A stretch of 64,000 nt of DNA from Glebionis coronaria (GCA_025667525.1 CM046876.1:82687512-82751511), one strand, 5' to 3'. Shown: positions 11,637 through 24,051, numbered from the stretch's first letter. Notes: generated by a model from the sequence alone, not told the origin. Numbers and translations: made by a program.

Positions 11637-13412
11637 GCTTGTTTAATAAGCATATCACATAAGTTGAGGCTTAATAAACATATTTTATAAGTTTTGATTC
11701 ATTCATGGTATAAGAGTAAAGTTCATTAAATAATTGCTTTAGCATAGTTTAATCTTACGAATAATTATTAATTAATAATCTAACATGATTTTAAAGTGAT
11801 TATAAATTAATAATAAAACATGGTTTTTTATCAATAAGACTTTACCATAACTTGATACTTGAATAATTAAATTAAAGGGTATAATTAATTTAATTATACC
11901 ATAGTTAAAATGTAATTATTTAATTAGACTAAGTCTTTAATTAAATTTAATTAAATGGTGTCCTTTTTAATTTCATGAATAATTAATTAAATAATTATTA
12001 TAAGTATAAAATTAAATTAGCAAAATTCATAATCAAACACCCTATGGTGTTCGGTTTGGCCGAGCCCCCCCCCAACCATAGCCCACCAAGACTTATGTCT
12101 CGGTTGCACGAACAAATAAACAACAACAAACACTCCCTTCGGCGTTGTGGCCTTGCCACTGCCCAGCCGACTTGCCACCGGCTATGTGGTGTTCCCACCG
12201 CAAGCCAGTGGTTCCCACTAGCTGTACAACATACCCACCGAGAGCACAAGGCTCTCGGTTGCCACTGATGTGAACAAACCCCCCACCGTGGGGGACCTGT
12301 TGCTTGCGGCTGACCATATAACCCAGCCACCGAGCCACTTGGTCGGCGGCTGTGGGTGAAACAATCCCACCGAGACCTCCATGGTCTCGATTTTTGTGCT
12401 TAAATCAACCAACCCGATTATTAATCCTTATTTAATTGTTTTTAAAACATGTCCATACCCATTAATTGATAAATAATCATGATTCATAATAATGAAAAGA
12501 AAAAGATAAAGTATTACCGAATATGATTGATTTAAGGATGAAACAAACACGATCTATACCCGAATGATCAAAGATTAAACTTGTTTTTCTCCTTCCCTTT
12601 TCTTTTGCAAAACCAGCGGCACCAACACCAATAAAACCCTAGTTCTTATTTCTTTTTGATATCTTGTAAAATGAAAATGAAAAGTTTATTTCCTGCGTTT
12701 GATATTTTAACCATGTGCCCTTTGTTCTTTCTTTGATAACCGGTCAAACAAGCCCCTTTAATATACATTTATTTTCGTGTTTTATTTAATTCTCGTGTGT
12801 TAAATGTCTGCGACTTAAGTTCGTGTTTTATCGTGTTAAGTCTTGTCGTGCAATATTTATTATACGTAAATACTTGACATTAATTAAATAATATACGTAA
12901 CACTTGTCGTGCATTAATTAATATAAAGTTTTAATTAATTCGTATTTTCATGTATTTTATGTGGGTTTTACAACTTTTCTATTATAAATGCTTTAAAAAT
13001 TAAAAGAAATAAATAAACGAATCAGTAATACTTTTTTGATAATAGTTATTCAAACATATGTTATTAATTCTTTTAAGATGTTTGGAGTGGTATAAAAGTC
13101 ACGGGTGAGTAGGAAAAACTCACGCGTTAGTTGTACCTGACTTTCAAAGTCATGCGCGAGTGTCAAATGTACAGGTTCACCTTACGTGAGTCACATATAA
13201 TGGGCTTCATTTTCATAGCTTAACGTTATATTTTCAAAAAACTTGTTTTCTATTACCCCATTTACTCTTTATGAAATACCTCTTAACTTTCTATATATTC
13301 ACACACAACTTAAAAAATCAATATCTACTCCTTTTCTTAAACAACTTTAAATTAATGGCGTGTTATGTTCACACACCCTTGATGAAATCAAAGCTATGGT
13401 TAAAAATAATCG

Positions 13413-14011
13413 ATGAATATAAACGTCGTTAAATTCGATTATGCAAGTGATGCTAAAAATAAAATGCGTAGAGCATATGAGAATCGTTGTTATATTTCGC
13501 AAGAGAAACGTGTTTTGATTGACACTTTTTTAAAACAAGAATCTGAAAATGAGTTCGAGATGCAGAGGGCCTTGTTTAAAAAGACTGTAAAAATGAACAG
13601 TCAAATTCAAAGAAAATTGAATGGATGGATAACATTACTCCCGATAAGAAGGCAGAAATTCTGTCACAAACTCATATAGGTTGTTCGTCATCACAACAAC
13701 ATACACACCAATATGTTTTTCCCGTCCCGTCCTATCCAACGGTAAACGACTCAAATGGATATCTTACTGACATAGAGTTACACCAATTATACTTAGATGA
13801 GCAGTTATTGAGAGAAATATTGAAAGAAGAAGCTAAGGCTAAAAAGGAGTGGGAGGAGAAAGTTAGAGCCGAACAAGCTGATTATGAGTTATTCCAGTCG
13901 AAAAGTTATTATAGGGACATATCGAATCAGATCCGGGAACAGACTAATCGTAATATATATTTGTTTTTTTTTATCTATGTACTAGTGTATTTCCTTTCGT
14001 ATTGTATTTGA
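13413..14011 (+). pseudogene. Unrecognised Glu/Lys-rich coding relic with a frameshift
   Basis: Two overlapping open segments are visible. One runs 13413..13679 (88 codons). The other runs 13625..14011 (128 codons) in a different frame. The protein sense appears to pass from the first to the second near 13605-13625, at an A-rich stretch, by a one-base shift. The second segment contains a charged, probably helical region (LYLDEQLLREILKEEAKAKK, then a Trp-Glu-Glu segment), followed by a hydrophobic C-terminus. I do not recognise the family. Similar acidic helical tails occur in repeated low-copy plant proteins and in transposon-associated ORFs, so a transposon origin is possible. Upstream AUGs near 13354 are in other frames. 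No transposase motifs are visible. Confidence 0.4.
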
Positions 14012-14387
14012 ATTCTAGTATTTTAATGTATTACGTATTAAATAAATATTTTAATTTTTCGAATAAAATTTGTTTACGTTTACGTTTTTACTTACGTTTT
14101 TAGTTTACGAATTCAATTAATTAAGAAGAAAAAAAACAAGTATGACGTGACAGTAAATTTTTTACCTCTAGTAAAATTGAAAAATGAATAGTCTAAAACT
14201 CTAAATGCAGAAAGAAATCTGAGATATCATTGATGTAAAAGTAAATTTCCACCGTCAGCCAATCTGGCCTTATAAAAGTTAGGTAACACGGAAAAATACG
14301 CATTGAATCAGAATTTCTCCATTGGTTTAAGCCTAATTATGTCATGAATATATTAATGATGTCCCAACTAACTAACTGCATTGTAAC

Positions 14388-14570
14388 GAGAGCCTGATGG
14401 ATAATTAAATTAAGAACCTGGTGAAATATACTATATTACGACTTACGAGTACTACTATGTTGTATTATTGTTAACCAATTACAGAATTTGCATTGTAACT
14501 AGAGCTTGACGGATAAAATAAGAGTAGGCCTTGTGAAATTTATGTTACTGCATTGTTAACTAATTGCAAA
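14388..14570. repeat. Diverged tandem duplication, period about 102 bp
   Basis: GCATTGTAACGAGAGCCTGA at 14388 recurs as GCATTGTAACTAGAGCTTGA at 14490. Similarity continues through a GTGAAAT(A/T)TA segment. Non-coding. Confidence 0.65.
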
Positions 14571-15350
14571 ATTTGTTGACATTTTTACAGTTTACTAGTG
14601 TTAATAACTTAATATAGATTTCTACATAGTTTCTATCATTTTGTATTTAATTTTAATAAAAGGAAAGGATGAAAATAAATAGATGATGGACCATGCTAGT
14701 GTACATAGGTTAATAGGAGGACATAGGTGTAAACCATCACAGTGCTAGTACTACATTTGGATGTCCTTCCCCATTTACACCACATCACAAAATATACCCT
14801 CTTTATAATACAAAAGTACAAACTACCTACTTTATTTCAACTTAAGTTATTTTGTTTTGTTGATCATGTTTTATTGTGTTATTTTTTGACAAGTTAAAAA
14901 AAAACTTAACTATACCATCTAAAAGGGATATAATTGCGTAAAGTTAAAATGACAAGTCCACAATTGTTGTCATGGTTGAGATATGCAAGTAGTACCGGAT
15001 CAAAATTCTCTCAACTTGAAAGTAATTTAATTGATCATGTTGGCAATCAAAATACATAGAGCCTACATATATTTATTTTTGTTATAATTGGAGAACTTAA
15101 CTAATAAAGTTGATTTCAACTTGAGAGAACCTTTTTTCAGTACTACCCAACTAGACGAGAATAACAATGTTCTCATACGGTGGGATATGCCAACACAACA
15201 CCAACACTAATCTACGTAGACGATCAAATGGCGTCGTTACTATACTGTAAGCGGTCGCCAAAATGCGCCGTCATGAGTATGGTGACGTATGTCATGTTGA
15301 GAAGAAGCCGCTAAAAGTGCAGTTGCACAATATTTTTGAATTTTTTATTA
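14571..15350. other. AT-rich intergenic stretch
   Basis: No gene is recognised. CTCTCAACTTGAAAG (about 15010) and CAACTTGAGAGAAC (about 15117) form a short inverted pair. Nothing else is supported. Confidence 0.3.
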
Positions 15351-15616
15351 GGGAAATGCTAACAACAGCCCTAAGGGTTGTCGATAACAACTAACTTTCC
15401 ATAAAATTCGTTTATATTAAGACATTGTGAGAAACATCTTCCGCATTTTTCGCTAAATTAACCAATAAGAAGATTAAATTGAATTTATTTATGAGATATT
15501 TCAGGAGATTGTTAGTAATTTTAGATGATTTTGTTTAAACATTGTATTGTGTCTTATCAAATTTTTTGAAATGTAGATGTTAACAACAACCCTAAGGGCT
15601 GCCGTTAGCAAAACCC
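15351..15616. mobile_element. Mutator-type MITE with 9-bp target duplication
   Basis: A 266-bp element with about 37-bp imperfect terminal inverted repeats. The left end is GGGAAATGCTAACAACAGCC; the right end reverse-complemented is GGGTTTTGCTAACGGCAGCC. It is flanked by the identical 9-mer TTTTTATTA at 15342-15350 and 15617-15625. A 9-bp duplication with long TIRs is diagnostic of Mutator-like elements. It has no transposase and is non-autonomous. Confidence 0.9.
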
Positions 15617-16128
15617 TTTTTATTATTATTAAACTTTCTCTTTTAGTACATGATATGTATACCGTTACATTTTTATTTTCAAAACACACGTTATTTCTAA
15701 TTTATCAATACACAAACTATAAACTAAAAAAAATTATCGCTTGTTCTCTCAAGACAAATGTTGTGGCTAGTAATGTGGCAAATGGATTCACAAGTGTGAA
15801 GAGCCATTGTATACTTTGGATACGACATACGAGTATGCCAAAAGCTCCTTGATTTGTAATTGCAAACTGCTTGTTTAAATGATAATGTTTTCGATACTTT
15901 TTTTTATAAAAAATACTACTAACTTTTATATATTTTGTTGGTTATATATTTTCTAGTTTCAATACTAGAACTTAGAGCGGAAATTTAACCTCTAAAGTAA
16001 AAGACAAATTGCATATGCAAATTTAATAGTTAGTTTTTGTTTTTGGCGTTCAACCAAACCGGCCATTCATGGTTAAATTAGTTAAAATATAATTCCGAAA
16101 GTAAGGCTATCAGCAACGGTGAGATTTT

Positions 16129-16287
16129 CATTGGGGAAGGATTTCTAGAGGTGTCAATGGTCTTTCAGGCGAAGCGGATAAGAAGTCTAATATAATTAGG
16201 CGAGGGGTCAAAGAAGACATTCTTCCGTTTGGATGTTATTGCACGACTCGACCCACTAACCACTAACATTTGCCGTTCTAAAAAAAA
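16129..16287 (+). mobile_element. SINE-like insert with poly(A) tail and 16-bp target duplication
   Basis: The insert is 159 bp and ends in a run of A after GCCGTTCT. It is flanked by perfect 16-bp repeats GCAACGGTGAGATTTT at 16113-16128 and 16288-16303. No clear A and B boxes are visible, so it is probably 5'-truncated. Its 3' part contains CACGACTCGACCCACTAACC, which reappears in a tiny insertion at 55208. Confidence 0.8.
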
Positions 16288-16548
16288 GCAACGGTGAGAT
16301 TTTGGTTTCGGTCGACCAGTTTTAAACTTGGTCAATCTCGTTGCCACGATCGATTCGATTCGATCGAACATAAGAATGGAATAAGTTTTTTTTAATTAGA
16401 TTATATTAGTTTTAATTATGTTTTAATTAGATAAAATTTGTATTAAATTTTAAATCTTAGTATATTAAGCTTTATTTAACTCCTCACAAAATATATTAAT
16501 TTTATCATTTTCAGAGTTAGTTTTATTTTATACATTTTACCCTCTTAA

Positions 16549-16966
16549 TCTATATACTATTTATAAATCATTTGGGACCTTCTTAAAATAGCAAGGCTGA
16601 AAATTCAGGCTTTTTTACCTACTAAATAAAGCAAGTTGTTGATATCTTCATCCACATTATATGCTATAAACTTTTCTAACAACCTTTTGTAACAAACTTT
16701 TTTAACAAACTTTTAAAAAACATTTTTTCTTTTAAATTGAAAAATCTTTTTATTTATTTACTATTTTTATAATCTAATTTCACTTTATTTTTTAAAATTT
16801 TGTGCTTTTTAATTCAATATCCATTTTGATATATTATTATTAACTTTTAGTTTTTTTCAATTTTTAGTGGGTTTTTTAATTTGATTTTTTATAACTTTAC
16901 AATAAGTAAAAGATTAATATTTGTTAGTCTGATACTCGCCGCCGCATTGCGCGGGTACCGTTCTAG
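16549..16966 (+). mobile_element. Non-autonomous Helitron
   Basis: A 418-bp element starting TCTATATACTATTTATAAA after an A. It ends with a GC-rich hairpin (CCGCCGCATTGCGCGGG) about ten bases before the terminal CTAG, followed by T. A 5' TC start, a 3' hairpin plus CTRR end, insertion between A and T, and no target duplication are the standard Helitron hallmarks. There is no Rep/helicase ORF. Confidence 0.9.
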
Positions 16967-17500
16967 TCTTTAGTTAAGCATTTTTTAATATTTTTAAAAA
17001 CATTTTAGCAGGATTTTAGTATAATTATTATTGTAATGTTTTATTTTATTTAAATAATTTTTTTAAAAAGAATTGAAATTGATCACTTTTTATGTAAACA
17101 AATTGCATCTAAATCGTCAGAAAAGAAAATGAGATGAGTACATAGTTATTGTTGTGTGTTGCTTAAAATTGCAAAATAATCTTCTGAGATCATGAGCATG
17201 CATTTGCTTATTTTATGTACCAGATATTTTAGTGTTATAGCCTCGCTTTATTTAGATATTAGATGCACAACACGATTTAGTTTAAATTTTACTAATAAAA
17301 ATCTTTGTTGTGCACCACGAACTAATAGGCAATATTAACTTATCCGCAAAATGTGTATAGTGGCAGAAACATTGTGATATTATACATTTAGATTTTTTTA
17401 ATATGACTAATTTTAGCTATTAATTACTTAAAATTAAATCTTATTAAAAATATGAAAAGATTATTTTTGCCAAATATCAAAAAATTGTAAAAAAATTAAC

Positions 17501-17626
17501 GGAGGGACTAAAATTGTAAATTTTTCGAACTGATTTTTATCAACAGTAATATTTCACTAGCGAAAAAATAATAAAATATCTCCAGTAATAAAAATAAGTT
17601 CAAAATTTTACAACTTTATTTCCTCC
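17501..17626. repeat. Foldback sequence, possible small MITE
   Basis: GGAGGGACTAAAATTGTAAA at the left pairs imperfectly with the reverse complement of the right end (GGAGGAAATAAAGTTGTAAA), with about 70 bp between the arms. No target duplication could be assigned. Confidence 0.5.
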
Positions 17627-17753
17627 GCCCGATTTTTAGAACTTTTGAACTTTTTGACAAAAATAATCCCTTCATATATTTTTAAAAATTTTAGTTTAAT
17701 CTCGACTTTTAAATCAAACCAAAATGAATGATATAAATTTGTTCCCTTACTTA

Positions 17754-18113
17754 GGCTGGTCGGAGTGGGGTTAAACCCACTCGTGAGTTTGTGAAGTAGC
17801 TCGTGAGTTCCCATTCCCCCTATAAATTGTCGCGCGCGAGTTTGTGCCCAGGGAAAAAAAACAAGGGCACACTCATCGTGGATGAGTTTAATTTTTGTGG
17901 GCCCAAGTGTTTTTATTTTTTTGGTTAGGTTTATTTGTGGGTGTTTTTTGTGAGTGGAGTGTGTTTTAATAATAAAAAAATAAATATGAAAGGTAAGTGT
18001 GAGTGAGTTTGAGTGAGTGTCATTATTTTCGTAGGTGAGTTTTTGTGAGTTTGTTAAAAGCTAATGTGGCACTGACGTGAAGACGGGTGAGTTTGCTTCC
18101 ACTCCCACCAGCC
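17754..18113. mobile_element. PIF/Harbinger (Tourist-like) MITE
   Basis: A 360-bp element. The left end is GGCTGGTCGGAGTGGGG; the right end reverse-complemented is GGCTGGTGGGAGTGGAAGC. It is flanked on both sides by TTA (17751-17753 and 18114-18116), the target duplication expected of PIF/Harbinger. The interior is rich in GTGAGTTTG repeats. Non-coding. Confidence 0.85.
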
Positions 18114-18792
18114 TTATAAGAAAAACAAAATTTCATTTGTACTTTTGTCATTAAACTTAAACAAAGTCTTTGGTGGCAATAATAACTTGCATTCAACTGT
18201 AACTCTTCAACCGTGAAATAATACAAAGTAGACAACATTACTTGACGACCAATCGGTGATTTTAACTAGGATATCTTAACTTAGAAAACATCTAGTACAT
18301 GTCAAAGGACCACCATGTCTATTTCTAGTCAATCAAACTCTTTCTATATGTATAAAAGCTCTAACCATATGCCTAATTTACACGAATTTAGGCAACGAAA
18401 CACCACGAAGCAGTCCCCGGGGCCTAAGCGAAACGAACGAAAGATAAAAGATGAAACTGGGAACTACGGATACCTTAAATGTCGAGGTTGGTTGTAAAAT
18501 TAGGAAATATATAAGGTGCGATTGTGACATCCACCTAATTGTGTAAAAGCGTCGATGGTTGACTTAAAGCAAAAATGAGAAATTGTAAAATACCAAATCA
18601 AATTCAAAGCCGTCATATCATTGACTTGAGCTGAAACAACCCTTAAAACACTCGAAAGCAAAATCTAGATTATCATTTTATTTTGTTGTTTTGAACTTGT
18701 TCATTTTTTTATTTTAAAAAGAAACGATCTTTATTTATTAAAAATACGTAGTATATATTTAAGTGAGTTTGTGTAACTCTGAAAAGAATGTA

Positions 18793-19296
18793 CTTTCTCC
18801 GTCATTAAATAAATATATATTTTTTGATTTTCGAAGTCATTTTTTTAATTTTAAACTCAAATTATTTTGTTTGTGTTATATTCTCTCCGTCCTTAAATAA
18901 ATGTTTACTTACTTTTAAAGTCATTTTTGTACAACTTTGACCTAAATATATTTTGTTTGTGTATGTAAGACTTGATGTAACATATATAAATGATTGGATT
19001 TTAAATGTATTTTCACTGGTATAATTTTCATTAAGTATTACATAACACAAACAAAATAATTTAAGGTCAAAGTTAGAAAAAATTAACTCCGAAAGTGAAC
19101 AGTGGACATTTATTTAGGAACGAAGAGAGTATAAAACTTGTTCACAATTATACTAATAAAAATACATTTAAATCTCAATCCATTCATACAATTTACATCA
19201 ATTATTATATAACACAAGCAAGATAATTTAAGGTAAAAGTTTAAAACGATTGACTTCGAAAGTTAATAGTAGACATTTTTTTGGAGACGAAGGGAG
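18793..19296. mobile_element. Stowaway MITE split by another Stowaway MITE (outer copy)
   Basis: The outer arms are 18793..18880 and 19132..19296, about 253 bp in total. The left end has TTTCTCCGTCATTAAATAAA; the right end reverse-complemented has CTCCCTTCGTCTCC. TA lies on both sides (18791-18792 and 19297-19298). The summed length equals the other Stowaway copies in the window, which supports the nested reading. Confidence 0.85.
18881..19129. mobile_element. Stowaway MITE, inner copy
   Basis: A 249-bp element with left end TTCTCTCCGTCCTTAAATAA and right end reverse-complemented CTCTCTTCGTTCCTAAATAA. It is flanked by TA at 18879-18880 and 19130-19131. It sits inside the outer copy and is therefore the younger insertion. 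Confidence 0.88.
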
Positions 19297-19319
19297 TAAA
19301 ATATTTAGCTGCTTTAATT

Positions 19320-20289
19320 AGAGTATCTCCAATGCAATAATTTTTAAAAGGTTTTATGCATTAAAGGTATTACGTTTTTTTCTCAAAATTATAGCTAGGG
19401 TTATTATTTTTTAACGTCTCAAATTATTAAAAATTACTTCCAAAAATAAAAAAAGAATGTAAATTAATTTTACCATGCACTCTCACTGGTAAGTATTATT
19501 ACAAACAATTAAAAACTTGTAAATTAAATGGTTAAGAGTAAAATTGTCATCCTGGAAAAAGTAGAAAGAAAGCTAAAAAAATCATGTTTTTATTAAACTG
19601 CATGTATTTTTATCGATGGACTATAATTTTAAAGCGAAAGAGTAACTTTTTAAAGTGATTGCAGTAATAGATAAACTATTTAATAAATACAAGTTTTCAC
19701 AATAGGTTTTAGATTACAAAACCTTTCTTAAAACATTTTGAAAAGCTGTTGTAAAATCTTATACTACAATGCAAAAAAGCCTTTGCAAAAACTTTACAAA
19801 ATTATGGTTTTTTGTTTGTGACTTTTAAGTTTACATTTACAAATTTGTTTATAAACTGTATAAAAATAATTTTTATAATTTTGAATTTTGAATTTTTAGT
19901 TTTATGTTATATTTTTATTTTAATAAAATGGATTTATTTAATTTTAAAAAACAAAAATAAATTAAAATTATGAGTGGGTTGGGCTCAAATAAAGAGGAAA
20001 GAGAAATGTTATGAGTAAAGATGTATTTTTGTGTGTTGTGTTGAAATGAGGTGACACTGAAGTGACAATAGTGAGACCCAAACAAAGAGGTATGAGCTCT
20101 TCACTATACATTTCGCTCTTATATTCATTATGGATGATTAAGAGGAAGAAAAAGACAAAAAAAAAACTTGAGTAAAGAACAAAGGCCAAAGAGCTAAAAA
20201 AACAAGAAAAACTTACATGCAAAATTTTTTCAAAGACAAGATAGTCTTACATGCAAAAATCAATTCCATATACAGAGAAAAGCAAAATG
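19320..20289. other. AT-rich stretch with no recognised gene
   Basis: Long A/T runs and short ORFs with no family resemblance. The phrase GAGTATCTCCAATGCAAT near 19322 resembles the start of common plant MITEs, but I could not match a right terminus. Confidence 0.3.
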
Positions 20290-21522
20290 ACACTTATGCA
20301 TTCTCCTCGTCTATCCTCTCTTCATAGGATGCATTTGAAAAAATTACCGCCTTTAGACTTGCATGAATGTCATCATCATCAGGTAATGGAAATGCATCAT
20401 TGAGACTTGGTATTAAGTGTAAAAGTACTATTGGATCTAGAAAGTACTGTTTGATGAAGCAAATTCTTTGTTTCTTGAGCAAAATCTTTTCTAAGAACCT
20501 CATCAGCTACCTCAGCTTCCTTGGCTTGGTTCTTAAGCCTCTAAATCTCATCTAGATAAGCTTGATCATCAACTAGCTTCTTAGGCTCCTTTACAGACTT
20601 CTTACTTGAGCTTTTGAAAATTTTCGAGAGAGGAGACCATATAGGCTGGACAAAACACTCGCCATCAGGTACTTTCTCTTTAGTAGAGCCACCTGCATCA
20701 ACATTATCTTGCATACCTGCACTATGCTTAGCTTTTCTTGAACCTGCTTTTTTGTTAGCTTGATTGTCTGCTTTACAAGCTTATAATTCATAGAATTAGT
20801 TAGATAATCAAGGTCAAACATTCAAACATAACCTTTTCCTACAACATTGGGTTTATTCTCTATAAAATTTACATGAAAATACTCTTCAACTTTCTTAGTT
20901 TCTAGATTATATACCTTGTAAGCTTTGCTGCTAAGAGAATACCCAACCAAAAAGCCTAACTCATATTTCCCATCAATTTTGTCCAAGTAGTCAAGAGTAT
21001 TCAAGATGGTCGCATGGCACCCAAAAGGTCTTATATAACTAATAATAGGTTGTTTACAAATTAAAAACCATAATGTGTCTTGTTGTAAGGCTTGGTCACT
21101 AACACCTATTAAGGACATAACAAGCAGTATTAACTGCCTCTGCCTAAAAGGTATTAGGTAGAAGAGAATTAGATATCATAGTGCTAGCAGTCTTAATAAG
21201 GGTCCTGTTATTTCTCTCAGCAACTCTATTTTGTTGTGGAGTTCTAGGATTACTGTATTTCTTCTTGATCCCTTTTAACCTACAAAATTCATCCAAAACC
21301 ATATTCTTGAATTCTGTCTCATTATCACTCCTTATAGTTTTAATATTTTTGGTTAACTGGTTTTCAATTTATATTATAAATTCTTTAAGGATAACACAAG
21401 TATCATCCTTTGAACCCAAAAGAATACCTAACTAAACCTACTAAAGTCATTAGTGATAAAAAGGCAACAGGTCTTATGATTAATACTCCTTACAGATGTG
21501 GGTCCAAACAAGTCTATATGTG
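20290..21522 (-). pseudogene. Copia element C, 3' portion: integrase core and C-terminus
   Basis: Reading leftward on the minus strand, an interrupted Ty1/copia integrase is visible. HIDLFGPTSVRS and NDFSRFSWVFFL lie near 21525-21430. An RSDNETEFKN-like segment and TPQQNRVAERNNRT follow at about 21380-21200. RPFGCHATILNTLDYLDKID and LVGYSLSSKAYKVYN follow near 21050-20930. Acidic linker sequence continues to about 20290, after which the homology stops before RT. Several stops and frameshifts make it dead. Its missing 5' half is on the plus strand at 54520-55283, and the two ends meet at the motif GTAATAT/ATATTAC. Confidence 0.85.
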
Positions 21523-21529
21523 GTAATAT
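21523..21529. other. Left breakpoint motif of the inferred inversion
   Basis: GTAATAT lies exactly where copia C homology (to the left) switches to the leader of the LARD element (to the right). The inverted partner ATATTAC is at 55284-55290. Confidence 0.75.
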
Positions 21530-21681
21530 AGTAATCACAAAAAACACGAAAAACGATACATACTATAATAATAGAAAAATAACAAAACTTTCCGAGGACG
21601 GAAAGGGTCTTCAAATCAACGATCAACAAATCTCCACGAAATGAATCGTACACAAGATCCCCGGCAGCGGCGCCAAAATTT
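21530..21681 (-). mobile_element. Leader and PBS of the LARD element
   Basis: The minus-strand primer-binding site (21656..21675) starts TGGCGCCGCTGCCGGGGA. This matches the 3' end of plant tRNA-Asp at 19 of 20 positions and is the primer type used by Athila/Tat-group Ty3 elements. It lies six bases from the LTR end at 21682. Only about 125 bp of leader remains before the breakpoint; the rest of the internal region is at 55291-59194. Confidence 0.85.
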
Positions 21682-22384
21682 TGATGTAGTGAGGATAGTA
21701 TATGTATTAATTAAGATACGTTATAGGGAAAGCTAGAAAATTACCTTTAGGAAAAAGTAATAGTCTAAACTTTACCAAAGACGGATTTAATTAAACACGT
21801 TGATGATCCAAGTTCGTTGTATACGAGGATCTTGTGAATTTGAGACGTTTTGTTTCGATTTGGACAATTGATTTGAATTCGATTTCGGTTTTAAGACTAA
21901 AATTAATCCTACAAATTAAAATCCTAAAGTGCATGAATCGTTCCCGAAATATAATCTAAAAGAAAATTATTAAACGTTAAAACTATTTAAAAATTTAAAC
22001 TATTTAAAATTCCAATAAAAACTTATATGTTTAATTAAAATTACTTTTACACTATTTAAAACTTTGTTAAAACTTTATAAACTAATTAAATCTATTAAAA
22101 ATTAAATTTTACCTTTTAATTAACCAAATCTATTTAAAACTATTTTATTAAAACTATATTAAAATGAATATTATTTAAAAAAAATTTGTAAAAAGAAAAC
22201 TAATTTTAAATTCCTAAAATAATAAAATATATTTTATTTCTAAAACTTTATGAAAGTGTTTTATGAAACTAAAATTTAAAATTAACTTTAAATAAAAAAA
22301 CTTGTAATTAAATCTATTTAACTAAACTGCCATCAGTCAAACAGACTATTTTAATTGTAAGAGCTGTATTAAAACTCAAAAGAA

Positions 22385-22455
22385 GAGCTAGCATAGTTGG
22401 TTGAGGTGTTGGGTGTGTGACCAGGAGGTTACGGGTTCAAGTCCCGTAAAGGACA
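22385..22455 (+). other. tRNA-like unit with intact A and B boxes inside the LTR
   Basis: The A box TAGCATAGTTGG (22389-22400) and B box GGTTCAAGTCC (22434-22444) both fit the Pol III consensus fully and are 33 nt apart, a tRNA-like spacing. The acceptor arms do not pair convincingly, so this is not called a tRNA gene. Its orientation is opposite to LTR transcription. The copy at 61631-61703 keeps the same boxes. Confidence 0.6.
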
Positions 22456-24051
22456 TTTTTGGTTGAATTATTTTTTGGACAATGAAAATTAAATGTCACA
22501 GAGGTGACTTTTTATGGTAAAAACTTGGAGCTGATAGGAATCAGTTTTGAGCAATCAGATCAGTTGAATCTGATTTCATATGCTACACAACAATTCCACA
22601 AATAGCTCAGAAAAAGCAGGTAAACAAAATAAGCAACATGACCAATTTCAGCAAATCAAAACATTCAGTAAACTACACTCTCAAACATTCTAACAATTTC
22701 AGCAAAATAAAATCAAAAGCAAGCATCCAATTAGCAAGCATGCGCATAATGCTCAAATCAGTAACAAAAGTAAAATTAGATATACTAATAGACTAATCAG
22801 ATCCAGCAGACAAATCAATAAGACAGAAAAATGAATCCAAATGCAGTCTCAACTCAACTCAGATATGAACGACAAAGCTAGCAGACCTAAATTATTACTA
22901 ACCAAAATCCTATCTGCAATTATTCAGCAATATCATTCAGGCATACAAACAATCAAACAACTTAAACAACATTCAAATTATCAGCTACTAGAACACGCAA
23001 CTAAATCAAGCAAGCCATTCTAACTTACTAAACCAATCTAAAACGATACAGCAGGTTCATCATCTTTGATACATTAAAATACTCTAATTCACGTAGCAGC
23101 TCACAAAGTATATCAGGTAATCAATCTAAGCAGCAAATTTAATTTAGATAAACAAAACTAACTAAACCACAATATCCAACGAAAATGCTAAAGCAGAATT
23201 GCAACTAAACCATGAACACAGTCTAAACGCAAGATTTAAGCAGATCAAAACTCAGATTTATATGTCAGATTCAAACTCTCAAAACATCACATCCAAACTC
23301 ACATAAGCAGATTAAATAATAGCAAACATCAAATCAGCTTTTAACTAATATTTTTACACTAAAAGTTTGCATAAAAAGAAAACGAGCTTGACCTTTTCTT
23401 GAAGATACCCGTTGAGTAGAAGTCGAGTGCTGAGCTGACTTATCTAATACGACTCCATCACAATCAAACCACCATCACGAACCACCATAGAACATCATAC
23501 GACACCAAATAAAACCTTCGATCCAGCATCAAGCTATCGAATCCAGTAGCTATTTTATTAACTTCCCAGTGGGGGAAGCTTTTCCACAATATTTATCTTA
23601 GATTATTCAATTAAGCTATTATGAAGCTTAAACAAATAATTCTTATATTATAATTTCAGAAAAACAGTAAGATTAATTTATAAGAAACTTTAACAGTAAA
23701 ATAATTGGAATAACAAGATGATGCTCGAATGATTTTTTATTAATCCAGGAAAATATTACAATACCGAAGAAATTAAAATACAATTAATCCTAAAGCTAAT
23801 CTAACATTATAACACTAAGATAAAAAATGGGATACCAAAATACAGAATATGGGGGGGGGGTTATAGGCTAACCCCCAAACCCTCTTGAAGAGAGTTTGTT
23901 GAGCAGGAATCCATCTTGACCCTCGATTGAGCATCTTCTTATTCTCTCTCTTGTTCAATTCCCTATCTACGGTTGTAGATGAATCTTGGGCACACGGATC
24001 GCCAACGTGGCAATTTCTGTGCTAGTTGTGCTTTCTTCCAAGCTGAGGTGG

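Larger units (their letters stand above)
10219..12972 (-). mobile_element. 2.75-kb LTR of a truncated Ty3-type element
   Basis: The interval begins TGTAACGACCCAC and ends GTGGGTTTTACA, so it has TG..CA ends and near-matching inverted termini (TGTAA..ACCCAC). The PBS beside 10219 makes this a 5' LTR read leftwards. No second copy is present in the window, so the element is truncated at its 3' side. LTRs of the TGTAACGACCC type and this length fit the Tekay/chromovirus group, but no pol is available to prove it. Short ORFs at about 12.0-12.4 kb are GC-richer LTR sequence with no protein family resemblance. Confidence 0.7.

Noticed and set aside
11998..12412. Overlapping ORFs in the 2.75-kb LTR
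   Set aside because: They occur on both strands of one GC-richer LTR segment with no family resemblance.
22385..22455. A functional tRNA gene
   Set aside because: The Pol III boxes are good, but the acceptor stem does not pair and no confident anticodon arm can be drawn.
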